From positions 32,706 to 96,705 of the forward strand of contig CABZNT010000002.1 in the NCBI GenBank assembly GCA_902527105.1: 64,000 nt of DNA. Reading direction: 5' to 3'. The DNA comes from an uncultured Prochlorococcus sp. Its GTDB lineage: Bacteria > Cyanobacteriota > Cyanobacteriia > PCC-6307 > Cyanobiaceae. Numbering within the stretch: the stretch's first letter is position 1; the number at the start of each line of letters is the position of its first letter. This document shows, piece by piece, positions 10,180 to 21,357 of this stretch. The translations under genes were made by a program, and so were the position numbers. The notes below the pieces were generated by a model. It had not been told where the DNA came from. It was given only the letters and a program-made list of their open reading frames with translations, and did no database searches.

Positions 10180-10755
10180 ATGAAAAATTTATTTTTAGCA
10201 AGTAAGAATAAAGGTAAAATTGAAGAATATAAGAAATTGCTTACTGGAGTTAATTGTAAATTGTTACTCCAGCCAGAATCATTAGAAGTTGAAGAGGATG
10301 GACTGACATTTAGAGATAATGCAATTAAAAAAGCGAGTGAAGTTTCGAGAAAAACGAATAATTTTTCAATAGCAGATGATTCAGGAATTTGTATTGAAGC
10401 GCTAGGTGGTAAGCCTGGCATTTACTCATCTAGATATGCAGAAAATGATCAGAAGAGAATTGAACGAGTTTTAAGAGAACTTGATGGAGTTCAAAATAGA
10501 AGTGCTTTCTTTATTGCAAATATTTGTGTTTGTTCCCCAAATGGTGAAGTGATTATTGAATCTGAGGCCAAATGTCATGGCAATATTATTTTAAACCCCA
10601 GAGGAAAAAGTGGTTTTGGGTATGACCCAATTTTTGAGGAGAGTTCTACCAAATTAACTTTCGCAGAAATGAATTATGATATTAAAGACTCTTGTAGTCA
10701 TAGAGGTAAAGCATTAAAAAAAATTATTCCAGATTTAATTGAAATTTTTTCTTAA
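10180..10755 (+). CDS. rdgB: Non-canonical purine NTP pyrophosphatase (RdgB/HAM1)
   Basis: 'LFLASKNKGKIEEYKKLL', 'DDSGICIEALGGKPGIYSSRYA', 'GFGYDPIF'. Start moved from the track's 10141 to ATG at 10180. Confidence 0.94.
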   Translation: MKNLFLASKNKGKIEEYKKLLTGVNCKLLLQPESLEVEEDGLTFRDNAIKKASEVSRKTNNFSIADDSGICIEALGGKPGIYSSRYAENDQKRIERVLRELDGVQNRSAFFIANICVCSPNGEVIIESEAKCHGNIILNPRGKSGFGYDPIFEESSTKLTFAEMNYDIKDSCSHRGKALKKIIPDLIEIFS

Positions 10756-10757
10756 AT

Positions 10758-12242
10758 TCAATTAACCCAAGATCCATGAAGGCCATGAGGAATTGAAATG
10801 GGTAATTCATAAACAGCTAATTCTTTTAAGTCTTTTGCGTCTAATATCACTAAATCGCTTCCTCTTCTTTCTCCATTCCATAGAAGTATAAATAAAAATC
10901 CCTCATCTTCTTTTGAAGAGTTATGTGATGGAACCATAATTGGTTCACTAACAAATCCACTTGAACCTGCTGACCAATAAATTTCTTCCTTAGAAGTTAA
11001 ATTTATTCTTTTTATTGATTGAAGTGGAGCGTTCCCCAGTTTTTGGGATGTGCTTGCCATCCAACTAAAAGTTGCTTTTAATCCTAAGTTTTTAGGATTA
11101 ACAACAGCGAATTCACAACATTGTTCACTGAAAGTTTCAAGTTCACAAGTTTTTGTCTTTAGATCGATAATTGATCTTTTCAGTTTTCCTTCTGGATATT
11201 TATCAAAGTCAATATCCCTAAAATTCTCGTCTGGACCAACTGATGGGAAATCATCATAAAAAATACTATCTAATACAATTTTGGAATCTTTTTCAAATGC
11301 GTTTACATGATGAAAAACGAATCCTTCTGGAGCATCTATTGTTAAAGGAGGTTGTCCTCTAAATAATCCACTTTCTCTGGGGATGATAAAAAACTTTGCC
11401 TTTTTATTTGGGTTTGACTTTAGACATTGTGCTGCTCCTCTTTGACCCATTACAAATGGGAGAGGATTGAAATCAATAGCATTCTGTAAAAATATTGCCC
11501 AATTAGTTGTTATCGCGAAATCATGAAGGAATGCAAAGCCATTAAAGGTATCTTTTCTGTCAAAAATGAGCTCTCCAGAATTTGTACCAGCATTATCAAA
11601 TTCCATTAATCTAATAGTACTTTTTGGCCCAGTTTGTACTCCAAAAGTGACTAAAAGTTCTGAAGATGCATTGGAGTTTAGGTCTGTTTTGGGATGAGCA
11701 CTAAATGCTTCGTTAGGCTTGAGAACTCCTCTTAATGATGTTAAACCAATAGTCTCAAGACTATCAGGATCCATTGCATGTGGACCTGCTGCTTCCCATA
11801 ATGCGAGAATTTCATCTCCTAATTTAATGACATGTGTATTAGCGATATTCTTGAATTTTAGATCTAATGCATTATTTAAAATTCCTCCATTTTTTTGTGT
11901 TCCAAAAACACCTCTATAAATAAATTTATCTATTTTTTCTTCTTCCAAATAGCCTTTAGTTTTAACGAATCTATTTGTTAAGAATGGCTGACCGTTTTCG
12001 AATTTTATGGATGTTATCATCCCATCACCATCAAATGGATGATGAACCCATTGTCCACCTCTCTCTAATATTCCTGGCCCATTTCTTAATAATGTTCCAT
12101 TTAAATTTTTAATATTATTACCTTTGCTAATTTTTAGAGGCTCTTTAGTTAGTTCCTTTTCTACATTTTGATAAGCACTTGACCAATCTTCTTTTTTAAA
12201 AATATTAGATTTATCAATTTTTTTATCTTGTAAATTAGTCAC
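10758..12242 (-). CDS. Carotenoid oxygenase (RPE65/CCD family)
   Basis: 'LNGTLLRNGPG', 'HPFDGDGMI', 'SAHPKTD', 'LHDFAIT', 'HHVNAFE', 'PHGLHGSW' iron-binding histidine motifs. Confidence 0.93.
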   Translation of the reverse strand: MTNLQDKKIDKSNIFKKEDWSSAYQNVEKELTKEPLKISKGNNIKNLNGTLLRNGPGILERGGQWVHHPFDGDGMITSIKFENGQPFLTNRFVKTKGYLEEEKIDKFIYRGVFGTQKNGGILNNALDLKFKNIANTHVIKLGDEILALWEAAGPHAMDPDSLETIGLTSLRGVLKPNEAFSAHPKTDLNSNASSELLVTFGVQTGPKSTIRLMEFDNAGTNSGELIFDRKDTFNGFAFLHDFAITTNWAIFLQNAIDFNPLPFVMGQRGAAQCLKSNPNKKAKFFIIPRESGLFRGQPPLTIDAPEGFVFHHVNAFEKDSKIVLDSIFYDDFPSVGPDENFRDIDFDKYPEGKLKRSIIDLKTKTCELETFSEQCCEFAVVNPKNLGLKATFSWMASTSQKLGNAPLQSIKRINLTSKEEIYWSAGSSGFVSEPIMVPSHNSSKEDEGFLFILLWNGERRGSDLVILDAKDLKELAVYELPISIPHGLHGSWVN

Positions 12243-12314
12243 AACAAAATAATAACTTTATCTATCTTCGCCAAAATTCAACTGAATTGTGGCTCATTCG
12301 AAAAAATTCCTATT

Positions 12315-12920
12315 TCATTGTTTTTCTAACATTCCTTTACTGCTTGGAATTGAATCAGATCTTCTTGGATCTATCTCGGTAGCCATTCTCATTGCTCTTG
12401 AAAAAGCTTTAAAGCATGCCTCAACTATGTGATGTGAATTACTTCCTCGTATTTGATTAATATGCAGTGTAATACCGCTGTTATTTACTAAGGCAATAAA
12501 AAATTCTCTTACTAGTTCAGTATCATAATTTCCTATTCTAGGGGCTTTTAATTGAAGATCATAAGATAGATGCGGTCTACCAGAGCAGTCTAAAGTTACT
12601 TGAACTAATGCTTCATCTAATGGAGCAAAGAAATGTCCAAATCTGCTTATTCCTTTTCTTTCTCCCAAGGCTTTTGAAAATGCTTTGCCTAATGCGATTC
12701 CTACATCTTCATTTGTATGATGATCATCAATATGAGTATCTCCAATTGCTTTAATTTTTAAATCGAACAAACCATGACTCGATATTTGATGAAGCATATG
12801 ATCTAAGAATGGTATCCCGGTATCAATCTCAGAAATACCGTTGCCATCTAAGTTTATAAATACAGAAATATCTGTTTCATTCGTTTTTCTTTTTATTTCA
12901 GATTGCCTTAGAAATGACAT
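12315..12920 (-). CDS. hisB: Imidazoleglycerol-phosphate dehydratase
   Basis: '[22 protein letters not shown]', '[19 protein letters not shown]'. Confidence 0.97.
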   Translation of the reverse strand: MSFLRQSEIKRKTNETDISVFINLDGNGISEIDTGIPFLDHMLHQISSHGLFDLKIKAIGDTHIDDHHTNEDVGIALGKAFSKALGERKGISRFGHFFAPLDEALVQVTLDCSGRPHLSYDLQLKAPRIGNYDTELVREFFIALVNNSGITLHINQIRGSNSHHIVEACFKAFSRAMRMATEIDPRRSDSIPSSKGMLEKQ

Positions 12921-12940
12921 TTTTATACAAAAAACTTAGT

Positions 12941-13723
12941 TTACATTCCATTAATGCAGTAACCCGCATCAACATAAATTGTTTGGCCTGAAATGCCGCT
13001 AGAGAGATCACTTAATAAAAAAGCAGCAGTATTACCTACTTCTGTTTGTGTGACCGTTCTGCGCAAAGGAGCTTTTTCTTCAACATTGTGAATCATATCT
13101 AAAATGCCACCTATAGCAGAACTCGCAAGTGTTCTTATGGGTCCAGCACTTATAGCATTAACTCTGACTTGTTTTTCTGGACCAAGTTCTGCAGAAAGAT
13201 ATCTGACTGAAGCTTCTAAAGCTGCTTTAGCAACTCCCATAACGTTGTAGTTAGGAATTGCCCTTTCTGATCCTAAATAAGTTAATGAGACAACGCCAGC
13301 ACCATCACTAAAAAGTGGTTTTGCTGCTTTACATAAAGGTGCTAATGAATAAGCACTTATATTAAGAGCCCTATCAAAACCCTCTGAAGTGGTAGCACTA
13401 TAATCTCCAATTAATTCGTCGCGTCCTGCAAATGCTAAGCAGTGAACCAATCCGTCAATTTGCCCCCAATTATTTCTTATATTTTGAAAGATTTCTTCTA
13501 TTTGAGCTGGATTTTGAACATCAAGAGGCAAAAATAACGATGGGTTTAAAGGTTCCGTTAGTTCTCTAACTTTAGATTCGAATCTTCCTTTATCATCAGG
13601 CAAATATGTGATTCCAAGTTCTGCGCCAGCTTTTGAAAGTTGTTGAGCAATACCCCATGCTATTGAACGATTGTTGGCAATTCCAGTAACAAGAATTTTT
13701 TTGCCAGTTAGATTTAGAAGCAT
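12941..13723 (-). CDS. fabI: Enoyl-[acyl-carrier-protein] reductase (NADH)
   Basis: 'GKKILVTGIANNRSIAWGIAQQL', 'RVNAISAGPIRTLAS'. Start trimmed to ATG at 13723; the 36 aa extension in the track is not supported by the FabI fold. Confidence 0.95.
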   Translation of the reverse strand: MLLNLTGKKILVTGIANNRSIAWGIAQQLSKAGAELGITYLPDDKGRFESKVRELTEPLNPSLFLPLDVQNPAQIEEIFQNIRNNWGQIDGLVHCLAFAGRDELIGDYSATTSEGFDRALNISAYSLAPLCKAAKPLFSDGAGVVSLTYLGSERAIPNYNVMGVAKAALEASVRYLSAELGPEKQVRVNAISAGPIRTLASSAIGGILDMIHNVEEKAPLRRTVTQTEVGNTAAFLLSDLSSGISGQTIYVDAGYCINGM

Positions 13724-13847
13724 TTTATTTACTATTTCTATATATTCTCCTATATAAAAGTACCTATCTTTACGGATTACTGCAAAATATACAATAATTT
13801 TCAAATATGAAAGAATATTCAGCTTAAACATGGTCAGGACAAATTCT

Positions 13848-14423
13848 ATGGTTTTGGAACTAGGTTTTCAATTGCCTAATTTCGAAATGTTAAATGCTAA
13901 CTCTTCAAATAATTTATATTTTAATTCTCATAATCTAGATAATCGGCATTTACTTTTAATGTTTATTTGTGCTCATTGCCCATTTGTTAAATATATTGAG
14001 AATCAAATTACCACCTTAAGTAAAGAAATTGAGAATACAGTTCAAACAGTTGCAATCTCTAGTAATGATATTATCACTCATCCTTCAGATTCTCCTAAAA
14101 ATTTGAGATTACAAGCACATTCTCAGGGATGGAGTTTTCCTTATCTATATGATGAAAATCAAAATTTTGCTAAGGAATTAAAAGCGGCTTGCACCCCAGA
14201 TTTTTATCTTTTTTCAAATGAAGGGGATGGTGATTTTTTATTGTTTTATCATGGCCAATTAGACGATAGTAGACCAGGTAATAATATCCCTCTGTCTGGA
14301 AAAGATTTGCGCTCTGCTGTAAAAGATTTGAATCAAGATAATTCTTATCCTTCAAATCAGATGCCTTCTTTAGGTTGCAATATTAAGTGGACTCCTGGTA
14401 AAGAACCAAGTTGGTTTAAATAA
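13848..14423 (+). CDS. Thioredoxin-like/AhpC-TSA family protein
   Basis: 'FICAHCPFVKYIENQITTLSKE' redoxin motif; alternative start at 13830. Confidence 0.8.
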   Translation: MVLELGFQLPNFEMLNANSSNNLYFNSHNLDNRHLLLMFICAHCPFVKYIENQITTLSKEIENTVQTVAISSNDIITHPSDSPKNLRLQAHSQGWSFPYLYDENQNFAKELKAACTPDFYLFSNEGDGDFLLFYHGQLDDSRPGNNIPLSGKDLRSAVKDLNQDNSYPSNQMPSLGCNIKWTPGKEPSWFK

Positions 14424-14476
14424 ATTAAAATTTTTATTTACCCATAGAAATATGGTTTAGGGTTAATATATTCACT

Positions 14477-15682
14477 ATGCAGATACCTCCATTTACTTTA
14501 AATAGACAGTACCAAGAAATTGGCTTAGAAATTGAGGGTGAGGTTTCTAAAGTTTTAAAAGGGGGTCAGTATATTGGAGGACAAGAAATTGCCAAATTTG
14601 AGGAGAGTTTTTCTAATCTGATTGGTGTTGAAAATACTATTGGATGTAATAGTGGAACTGATGCTTTAGTATTAGCTTTGCGCGCACTAGACATTGGTGT
14701 GGGTGATGAAGTTATTACCTCATCTTTTAGCTTTTTTGCGACTGCAGAGGCTATTAGTGCAGTTGGTGCTAATCCTGTTTTGGTAGATATAGATCCAGAA
14801 ACTTATCTAATTAATATTGAACTAATAGAACAAGAAATAAATTCTAATACCAAGGCAATTATGCCAGTTCATCTATTCGGGAATGCAGTGAATATGACCT
14901 CAATAAAATCTTTGGCTAACAAATATGACTTAAAAGTAATCGAAGATTGTGCTCAGGCAACATGCACAATGTGGGAAAATTCTAAAGTTGGTAGTATCGG
15001 TGATATAGGTTGTTTTAGCTTTTTCCCTACTAAAAATTTAGGAGCTGCTGGAGATGGTGGAGCAGTAACAACTTCAGATCAGATGATTGCCAAAAAAATT
15101 AGAGAATTGGCTGTTCATGGCAGCCCAATAAGATATCACCATACCCAAATTGGATATAACAGCAGACTTGATACCATTCAAGCTGCCATATTAAACATTA
15201 AAATTAAATATATTTCTAAGTGGATTAATAATCGCCAAAAAATTGCTAAAAATTACCTTGATTTATTAGAAAAAAATCCATTTATTAGTTTTCCAAAAAT
15301 TAGCTCTGATTCAATTTCACATTCTTGGAATCAATTTGTCATCAAATTAAGAAACGATAAATATTGTTTAAATGAAGATTTTTCAAATATATTTGATAGT
15401 GATTGCAAAAAATACTATTCCTTAAGGAATTTGGTAAAACAACAACTTTTTGAAAAAGGTATCAATTCAATTATTTATTATCCAATTCCAATACACGCAC
15501 AAATAGCATACAAAAATAAAAATTTTTCTAGAACAAAACTCATAAATACAGAGAGAATTTGTACAGAAGTTCTTAGTCTTCCGATGTTTCCTGAAATTTC
15601 TTATGAAGAGCAAGTTTATGTAGCAGAAAATTTAAATAAAGTTTTAAAAAATTGTATAGAGGAAATTCAAATTTCAGCATAA
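14477..15682 (+). CDS. DegT/DnrJ/EryC1/StrS family PLP-dependent aminotransferase
   Basis: 'IGCNSGTDALVLALRAL', 'VIEDCAQA', 'FFPTKNLGAAGDGGAV' PLP-Lys motif. Confidence 0.93.
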   Translation: MQIPPFTLNRQYQEIGLEIEGEVSKVLKGGQYIGGQEIAKFEESFSNLIGVENTIGCNSGTDALVLALRALDIGVGDEVITSSFSFFATAEAISAVGANPVLVDIDPETYLINIELIEQEINSNTKAIMPVHLFGNAVNMTSIKSLANKYDLKVIEDCAQATCTMWENSKVGSIGDIGCFSFFPTKNLGAAGDGGAVTTSDQMIAKKIRELAVHGSPIRYHHTQIGYNSRLDTIQAAILNIKIKYISKWINNRQKIAKNYLDLLEKNPFISFPKISSDSISHSWNQFVIKLRNDKYCLNEDFSNIFDSDCKKYYSLRNLVKQQLFEKGINSIIYYPIPIHAQIAYKNKNFSRTKLINTERICTEVLSLPMFPEISYEEQVYVAENLNKVLKNCIEEIQISA

Positions 15683-17103
15683 AGTGATTTAAATAATCTT
15701 TGTTGTATGTTGTGATTGACAATAGGGCTGGAATAATTATTTTTTTCTAAATTAGATATCTCCCCATTTAATAATTCTGAATTTGATACTTTAGATAATT
15801 CAGGAATCCAATATTTTATATATTCGCAAATAGGATCAAATTTTTTTGCTTGGGTATATGGATTAAAAATTCTAAGTGGTTTTGGATCCATACCACTACT
15901 GGCGCTCCACTGCCATCCCCCATTATTGGCAGCTAAGTCTCCATCAACCAACGTCTCCATAAATTTTTTCTCACCCATTTGCCAATTGCATATAAGATCT
16001 TTTACCAGAAATGAAGCCACTATCATCCTACATCTGTTATGCATCCAGCCAGTACTATTTAGTTGACGCATTGAAGCATCAACTATAGGTACTCCAGTCT
16101 CTCCGTTGCTCCAATGTTGAAACCATTCATTATTGTTTTGCCATTGAAAGTGATCCCATTTTTTTCTATATGGACCTTTCTCTAACTCTGGGAAATGGAA
16201 TAAGCAATGTTGATAAAATTCTCGCCAAACAAGTTCTTTTTGCCAAGTTTCAATTGAAAGGTAATTTTCTTGATTTGCAAAATCTGAATTTAAATTTAAT
16301 GTGGCGTTCCAAACTTTTCTAATGCTGATGGTGCCGAATCTGAGAGATGCACTTAAAAATGATGTCCCATTATGGGAAGGAAAATCTCTTGCAGAACTAT
16401 AAGAATATATTTTTTTTTCGTTAATGAAGTTTTCTAATAATGTTTCGGCAGCATTCTCTCCAGGTCTACATGGACAAATATTCGAGCCAGGAAATTTGAT
16501 ATTTTTGATAAATTTCTCTAGAACCGAATCAGATGAATTTATTGCCTTATTTTCTTTGAGTTTATTATCTATATCTTTAAACTGGAAAACAACTTTGTCC
16601 TGATCATATGAACCTAATAAATTCATTTTTGATTTAAGGTTTTTATAAAAAGGTCCATAAACTGAATAAGGATTGTTATTCCCTGAAAATATTTTTAAAG
16701 GTTCTACCAATAAGTGATCCCAAGTTTCAACAACTTGAATATTTTGTTCTTTTAAATTTTTTTTTATTTGTAAATCGCGATTAATCTCATAAGGTTCAAT
16801 TGATCTATTCCAAAAAACAAATTTAGCATCTATTTTCTTTGCTAATTTAGGAATTGTTAATAACGGATCTCCTTCTTCCATAACTAATCTACTACCCATT
16901 TTTTTCCAATTATTTCCTAATTCTTGAAGCGAATTTCCTAGAAACCAAGCTCTTGAATTCGAATTGAAATCGTGTGAGTAATTTTTATCAAATACATAAG
17001 TTGCAGTAATAGCATTTGATGATGAAAATGCCCTGATTAATGCTTGATTATCAAATATTCTTAAATCTTTTCTATGCCAAAAAAGTATTCTTGGATTATT
17101 CAT
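15667..17103 (-). CDS. Deoxyribodipyrimidine photolyase (cryptochrome/photolyase family)
   Basis: 'LFWHRKDLRIFDN', 'WQKELVWREFYQH', 'DASMRQLNSTGWMHNRCRMIVASFL', 'DGDLAANNGGWQW'. Confidence 0.95.
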   Translation of the reverse strand: MNNPRILFWHRKDLRIFDNQALIRAFSSSNAITATYVFDKNYSHDFNSNSRAWFLGNSLQELGNNWKKMGSRLVMEEGDPLLTIPKLAKKIDAKFVFWNRSIEPYEINRDLQIKKNLKEQNIQVVETWDHLLVEPLKIFSGNNNPYSVYGPFYKNLKSKMNLLGSYDQDKVVFQFKDIDNKLKENKAINSSDSVLEKFIKNIKFPGSNICPCRPGENAAETLLENFINEKKIYSYSSARDFPSHNGTSFLSASLRFGTISIRKVWNATLNLNSDFANQENYLSIETWQKELVWREFYQHCLFHFPELEKGPYRKKWDHFQWQNNNEWFQHWSNGETGVPIVDASMRQLNSTGWMHNRCRMIVASFLVKDLICNWQMGEKKFMETLVDGDLAANNGGWQWSASSGMDPKPLRIFNPYTQAKKFDPICEYIKYWIPELSKVSNSELLNGEISNLEKNNYSSPIVNHNIQQRLFKSLYAEI

Positions 17104-17663
17104 AATTTATCTAAAAATTGTTTTGCTCTAAACCAGGCAGTAACAGTTTTAGCATCAAGTATTTCATCTCCACTGGATATAAGGTTATCTAGTTCTTCGG
17201 GATCCATCATTAATACTTCTATATCTTCATCTAAATCTCCTTTAACCTCGTAATTTAATTTGCTTAACTCTCGAGCAAGAAATAAATGAATCACTTCATC
17301 TGAATATCCAGGAGCATTAACTAGAGATCCTAGTCTATCCCATTTTTTTGCACTAAATCCAGTCTCTTCTTGAATTTCTCTTTTTATTGAATTAATAGGT
17401 GTTTCGCCTATTTCTAACGTACCAGCTGGGAATTCTAATAAATACCTTGATACTGCAAATCTATATTGACGTAGAAGTATAACTTTATTATCAGCCGTAA
17501 TTGGCACTGCTAATGCAGCATTAGGGAATATTATTTGACCATATTCGCCTTCGTGCCCATTTGGAAGTTGAATTTTATTTATTTCAAATCTAAATTTCTT
17601 TGTTTTCAACTCAGAAATTCTTTCTTTAATAATTGATTTTTTGGAATAAAGATTATCACTCAT
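17100..17663 (-). CDS. NUDIX hydrolase (ADP-ribose pyrophosphatase-like)
   Basis: Nudix box 'GETPINSIKREIQEETGFSA'. ATG at 17663 preferred over the track start 17738. Confidence 0.9.
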   Translation of the reverse strand: MSDNLYSKKSIIKERISELKTKKFRFEINKIQLPNGHEGEYGQIIFPNAALAVPITADNKVILLRQYRFAVSRYLLEFPAGTLEIGETPINSIKREIQEETGFSAKKWDRLGSLVNAPGYSDEVIHLFLARELSKLNYEVKGDLDEDIEVLMMDPEELDNLISSGDEILDAKTVTAWFRAKQFLDKL

Positions 17664-17709
17664 TACTGTAAATAAAAAAATCCTAACAGTTATTTTTTGG
17701 TTTTGTAAA

Positions 17710-18276
17710 TCATCTAATAGACCATTGTGGGTCGTCAAACTTTTTGATTTTTTGGCTTCTGCTTAAGATTTCAGATAGTGGTGTAATAACGAAATTACGA
17801 TTCATGAATCTAGGGTGAGGTAATGTTAATTCCTCGTCAACTGTATGAAAATCTTCCCACCAAAGAATATCTAAATCGAGACATCTTGATAGCCATTTCT
17901 TACCCTTTGGCGTCTCTTCTCTTCCGAAAAATCTCTCTAACTTTTTTAGCTTTTTTAGAAGTAATTTCGCATTTTCATTTGATGTTTTAGGAAAAGAATT
18001 ACTTTTTATAAGTAATAGAGTATTTAAATAATTTGGCTGCTCATTTTGAACACCATGGGGTAATGTCTCATAAATTGAAGACCAATAAAAGTTTGCATGA
18101 AATTTGCTTTTCTCTTCTTTTTTTTTGTTGAAGCTATCTCCCCACTCATTTATTATTTCCTCTAATTTTGGTTTGCAAATTAATAGTGACTCAATAGGGC
18201 TTCCGAATTTACTATCAATATTTGCCCCGAGGGATATACATAGTCCATTTTTGATATTAAGATTTGATAATTCCAC
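17710..18276 (-). CDS. folK: 2-amino-4-hydroxy-6-hydroxymethyldihydropteridine pyrophosphokinase
   Basis: '[12 protein letters not shown]' and '[16 protein letters not shown]' HPPK motifs. Confidence 0.92.
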   Translation of the reverse strand: MELSNLNIKNGLCISLGANIDSKFGSPIESLLICKPKLEEIINEWGDSFNKKKEEKSKFHANFYWSSIYETLPHGVQNEQPNYLNTLLLIKSNSFPKTSNENAKLLLKKLKKLERFFGREETPKGKKWLSRCLDLDILWWEDFHTVDEELTLPHPRFMNRNFVITPLSEILSRSQKIKKFDDPQWSIR

Positions 18277-18324
18277 TACAAAAAACTAAGTTATTGGATA
18301 AATTCTATATCAGGCATTTTTAAA

Positions 18325-20499
18325 GTGATTTTGAACCCCGATTTAAAAGAAAAAGGAGAAATAAAAGATTTAATGAACCCAAAGGATTCTTTTAGAGCTT
18401 TCCCTTTGGCGGCAATTACGGGTCATAGCTTATTGAAATTATCTTTGCTTTTGGCAGCAGTTGATCCGAGTCTAGGAGGAGTGATTATCGCTGGCGGAAG
18501 AGGTACTGGTAAGTCAGTATTAGCGAGGGGTTTACATACTTTACTACCTCCTGTAGAGGTATTAGATAATGAGTCAATACTGGAAACACTATCTAGGAGA
18601 AATATTAATACTTCATTAAGACCTATTGGTAGGAACCTAGATCCAGATAAACCAGAGGAATGGGATATTAGTACTAATAAATTGTTAGAGGAGGCAATAG
18701 GAAGTGATTATTTGAATCAAATTCATGAAATTCCAAAAAAAGTAAAAGAGGCACCATTTATTCAAGTTCCTATTGGTATAACTGAAGATAGACTTGTTGG
18801 ATCGATTGATGTCGCGGCCTCATTAAGTACGGGAGAACAAGTGTTTCAGCCTGGAATTTTGGCAGAGGCTCATAGAGGTGTTCTTTATGTAGACGATATA
18901 AATTTATTAGATGATGGAATTGTAAATTTAATTCTTGAAGCTATAGGAAGAGAGCAAAATAATATTGAAAGAGATGGTTTAAGCCTTTCTCATCCTTGTA
19001 AGTCACTTTTAATAGCAACTTATAATCCTGAGGAAGGTGCTTTAAGAGATCATGTTTTAGATCGTTTTGCTATTGTGCTTTCTGCAGATCAATCTATTGA
19101 TAATGCTCAAAGAGTTGAGATTACAAAATCTGTTTTATCACACGCAGAAAATAATATTAAATTTTCAGAAAAATGGTCGGAAGAATCTGATAATTTATCT
19201 ACTCAATTAATTTTGGCAAGGCAATGGTTAAAGGATGTCAAGATAACAAAAGAGCAAATAACCTATTTAGTTAATGAAGCTCTTAGAGGAGGCGTAGAAG
19301 GGCATAGGTCAGAATTATTTGCAGTGAAAGTAGCAAAGGCTAATGCAGCTCTTCGAGGCGATGAAAATGTAAATTCTGAAGACCTAAAAGTCGCAGTAAG
19401 GTTAGTTATTCTTCCACGAGCAATGCAAATACCTCCAGAAGATGATGATATTCAACCACCCCCTCCAGAAGATCAGAGTCCCCCACCCCCACCTCAATCA
19501 AACAATGAAGAGTCTGAACCTGAGACTAGTGAAAATGATAATGAGCAAGACCAAGAACAAGAAGATAATTCTGATGGAGAAGAGGAATCTACTCCCGAAA
19601 TACCTGAAGAATTCATATTAGACCCTGAGGCATGTAATGTTGATCCTGATTTATTGCTTTTTTCATCAGCTAAAGCTAAAGCAGGGAATAGCGGGAGCAG
19701 ATCAGTTATTTTTAGTGATAGTAGAGGAAGATATGTAAAACCTATTATTCCAAGAGGTAAAGTAAAAAGAATTGCTGTAGATGCTACTCTTCGAGCTGCT
19801 GCACCTTATCAAAAATCTAGAAGATTAAGGAACCCTAATAAATCAATAGTTATTGAAGAAAATGATTTTAGGGCAAAGCTTCTACAAAAAAAGGCGGGGG
19901 CTTTAGTAATTTTCCTGGTCGATGCTAGTGGCTCTATGGCTTTAAATAGAATGCAAAGTGCCAAAGGCGCTGTAATAAGACTTTTAACAGAAGCATATGA
20001 GAATAGAGATGAAGTAGCTCTTATTCCTTTTAGAGGTAATCAGGCCGAAGTGCTTTTGCCTCCAACAAGATCAATAACTGCTGCAAAAAGAAGGTTGGAA
20101 ACAATGCCTTGTGGTGGAGGATCCCCTTTGGCACATGGACTAACACAGTCAGCAAAAGTAGCAAAAAATGCTCTTTCAACAGGAGATATTGGTCAAGTTA
20201 TTGTTGTGGGGATAACTGATGGCCGAGGAAATGTACCATTAGGATTATCTCTAGGACAAAATGAGGTTGAGGGAAAAGATAACGAAAATGTCAATTTAAA
20301 ACAGGAGGTTCTTGATATAGCGGCAAAATATCCCATGCTTGGGATAAAACTCTTAGTAATTGATACAGAGAGAAAATTCATAGCGAGTGGATTTGGTAAA
20401 GAATTAGCAGAGGCTGCTCAAGGGAAATACGTCCAATTGCCAAAAGCTACAGATAAAGCAATCGCAGCTATGGCTTTAAATGCTATCAATGAATTCTAA
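18325..20499 (+). CDS. chlD: Magnesium chelatase subunit D (GTG start)
   Basis: AAA+ domain '[13 protein letters not shown]', Pro-rich/acidic linker, integrin-I/VWA '[16 protein letters not shown]'. Confidence 0.96.
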   Translation: MILNPDLKEKGEIKDLMNPKDSFRAFPLAAITGHSLLKLSLLLAAVDPSLGGVIIAGGRGTGKSVLARGLHTLLPPVEVLDNESILETLSRRNINTSLRPIGRNLDPDKPEEWDISTNKLLEEAIGSDYLNQIHEIPKKVKEAPFIQVPIGITEDRLVGSIDVAASLSTGEQVFQPGILAEAHRGVLYVDDINLLDDGIVNLILEAIGREQNNIERDGLSLSHPCKSLLIATYNPEEGALRDHVLDRFAIVLSADQSIDNAQRVEITKSVLSHAENNIKFSEKWSEESDNLSTQLILARQWLKDVKITKEQITYLVNEALRGGVEGHRSELFAVKVAKANAALRGDENVNSEDLKVAVRLVILPRAMQIPPEDDDIQPPPPEDQSPPPPPQSNNEESEPETSENDNEQDQEQEDNSDGEEESTPEIPEEFILDPEACNVDPDLLLFSSAKAKAGNSGSRSVIFSDSRGRYVKPIIPRGKVKRIAVDATLRAAAPYQKSRRLRNPNKSIVIEENDFRAKLLQKKAGALVIFLVDASGSMALNRMQSAKGAVIRLLTEAYENRDEVALIPFRGNQAEVLLPPTRSITAAKRRLETMPCGGGSPLAHGLTQSAKVAKNALSTGDIGQVIVVGITDGRGNVPLGLSLGQNEVEGKDNENVNLKQEVLDIAAKYPMLGIKLLVIDTERKFIASGFGKELAEAAQGKYVQLPKATDKAIAAMALNAINEF

Positions 20500-20506
20500 A
20501 TATTTC

Positions 20507-21352
20507 TTATGGATAAATTTCGTTAAGGAATTTTGAAAGTCCAATTGTTAAATCCCTTATAGATTTAGTTAATTCTTTATCTTGTGTTAATTTTTCAAAA
20601 TCATCGCTCATATCATCTATTTTGGTTGAGATAGATCTAGCAGCATTAATTGTCAATTTAATGTCATTAAGGGTTTCTTCGTCATCAATAGTAGACAAAA
20701 TGTTATTTAAATGATTAGCAGCAATTGTAATTTCTTTTATTAAAGGTTCAACTCTTTGTAGTTCTTGTTTCGATAAATAAATTAATTCATCAAGATTTTC
20801 TTGTGTGCTGTCAAATTGTTCGATTGAGTTAACGATGTTTTCAATTAAGTTTTCTTGATTAGTGTCTTTTAAAAGTTGACTTATTTTATTAGTTATATTC
20901 GATAGACTTGATAATTGTTTCCCTGTGATAGTATCTCCTTGACAAATAATTAATTTGGAATCGCATTTTTCCGATATTGGTTTTGCAATGGTTTTAGGAA
21001 TTGTCTTGTCACTAGTTTCTAAAGCAACTTGTACATCTCCCCCAAGGAAAGAATTTGTAACTACCCTTGCAAATGCTGGCCTTGGAAGAATAATTTCAGG
21101 ATTATTTAAAACTATTTTTGCTTTAATCGATTCATTCGTGAACAAGATATCTTCTATCGATCCCACTAATATTCCTCTGTAAGTAACTGGAGATTTTTTT
21201 GATAAACCGCTTGCGTTATTGAATTCAGCGAAGAGATACCAATTTTTGGAAGATAATCTCACTCCTCTAAGCCAAAAAGAAAAAAATGTGAATATTAAAA
21301 TTCCTCCTAACAAGGAAAAACCAACAATTGAATCTCGTAAGCTTCTACGCAT
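20507..21352 (-). CDS. MlaD/MCE family lipid-transport substrate-binding protein
   Basis: Single N-terminal TM, MCE domain 'NASGLSKKSPVTYRGILVGSIEDI'. Confidence 0.88.
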   Translation of the reverse strand: MRRSLRDSIVGFSLLGGILIFTFFSFWLRGVRLSSKNWYLFAEFNNASGLSKKSPVTYRGILVGSIEDILFTNESIKAKIVLNNPEIILPRPAFARVVTNSFLGGDVQVALETSDKTIPKTIAKPISEKCDSKLIICQGDTITGKQLSSLSNITNKISQLLKDTNQENLIENIVNSIEQFDSTQENLDELIYLSKQELQRVEPLIKEITIAANHLNNILSTIDDEETLNDIKLTINAARSISTKIDDMSDDFEKLTQDKELTKSIRDLTIGLSKFLNEIYP

Positions 21353-21357
21353 AATTT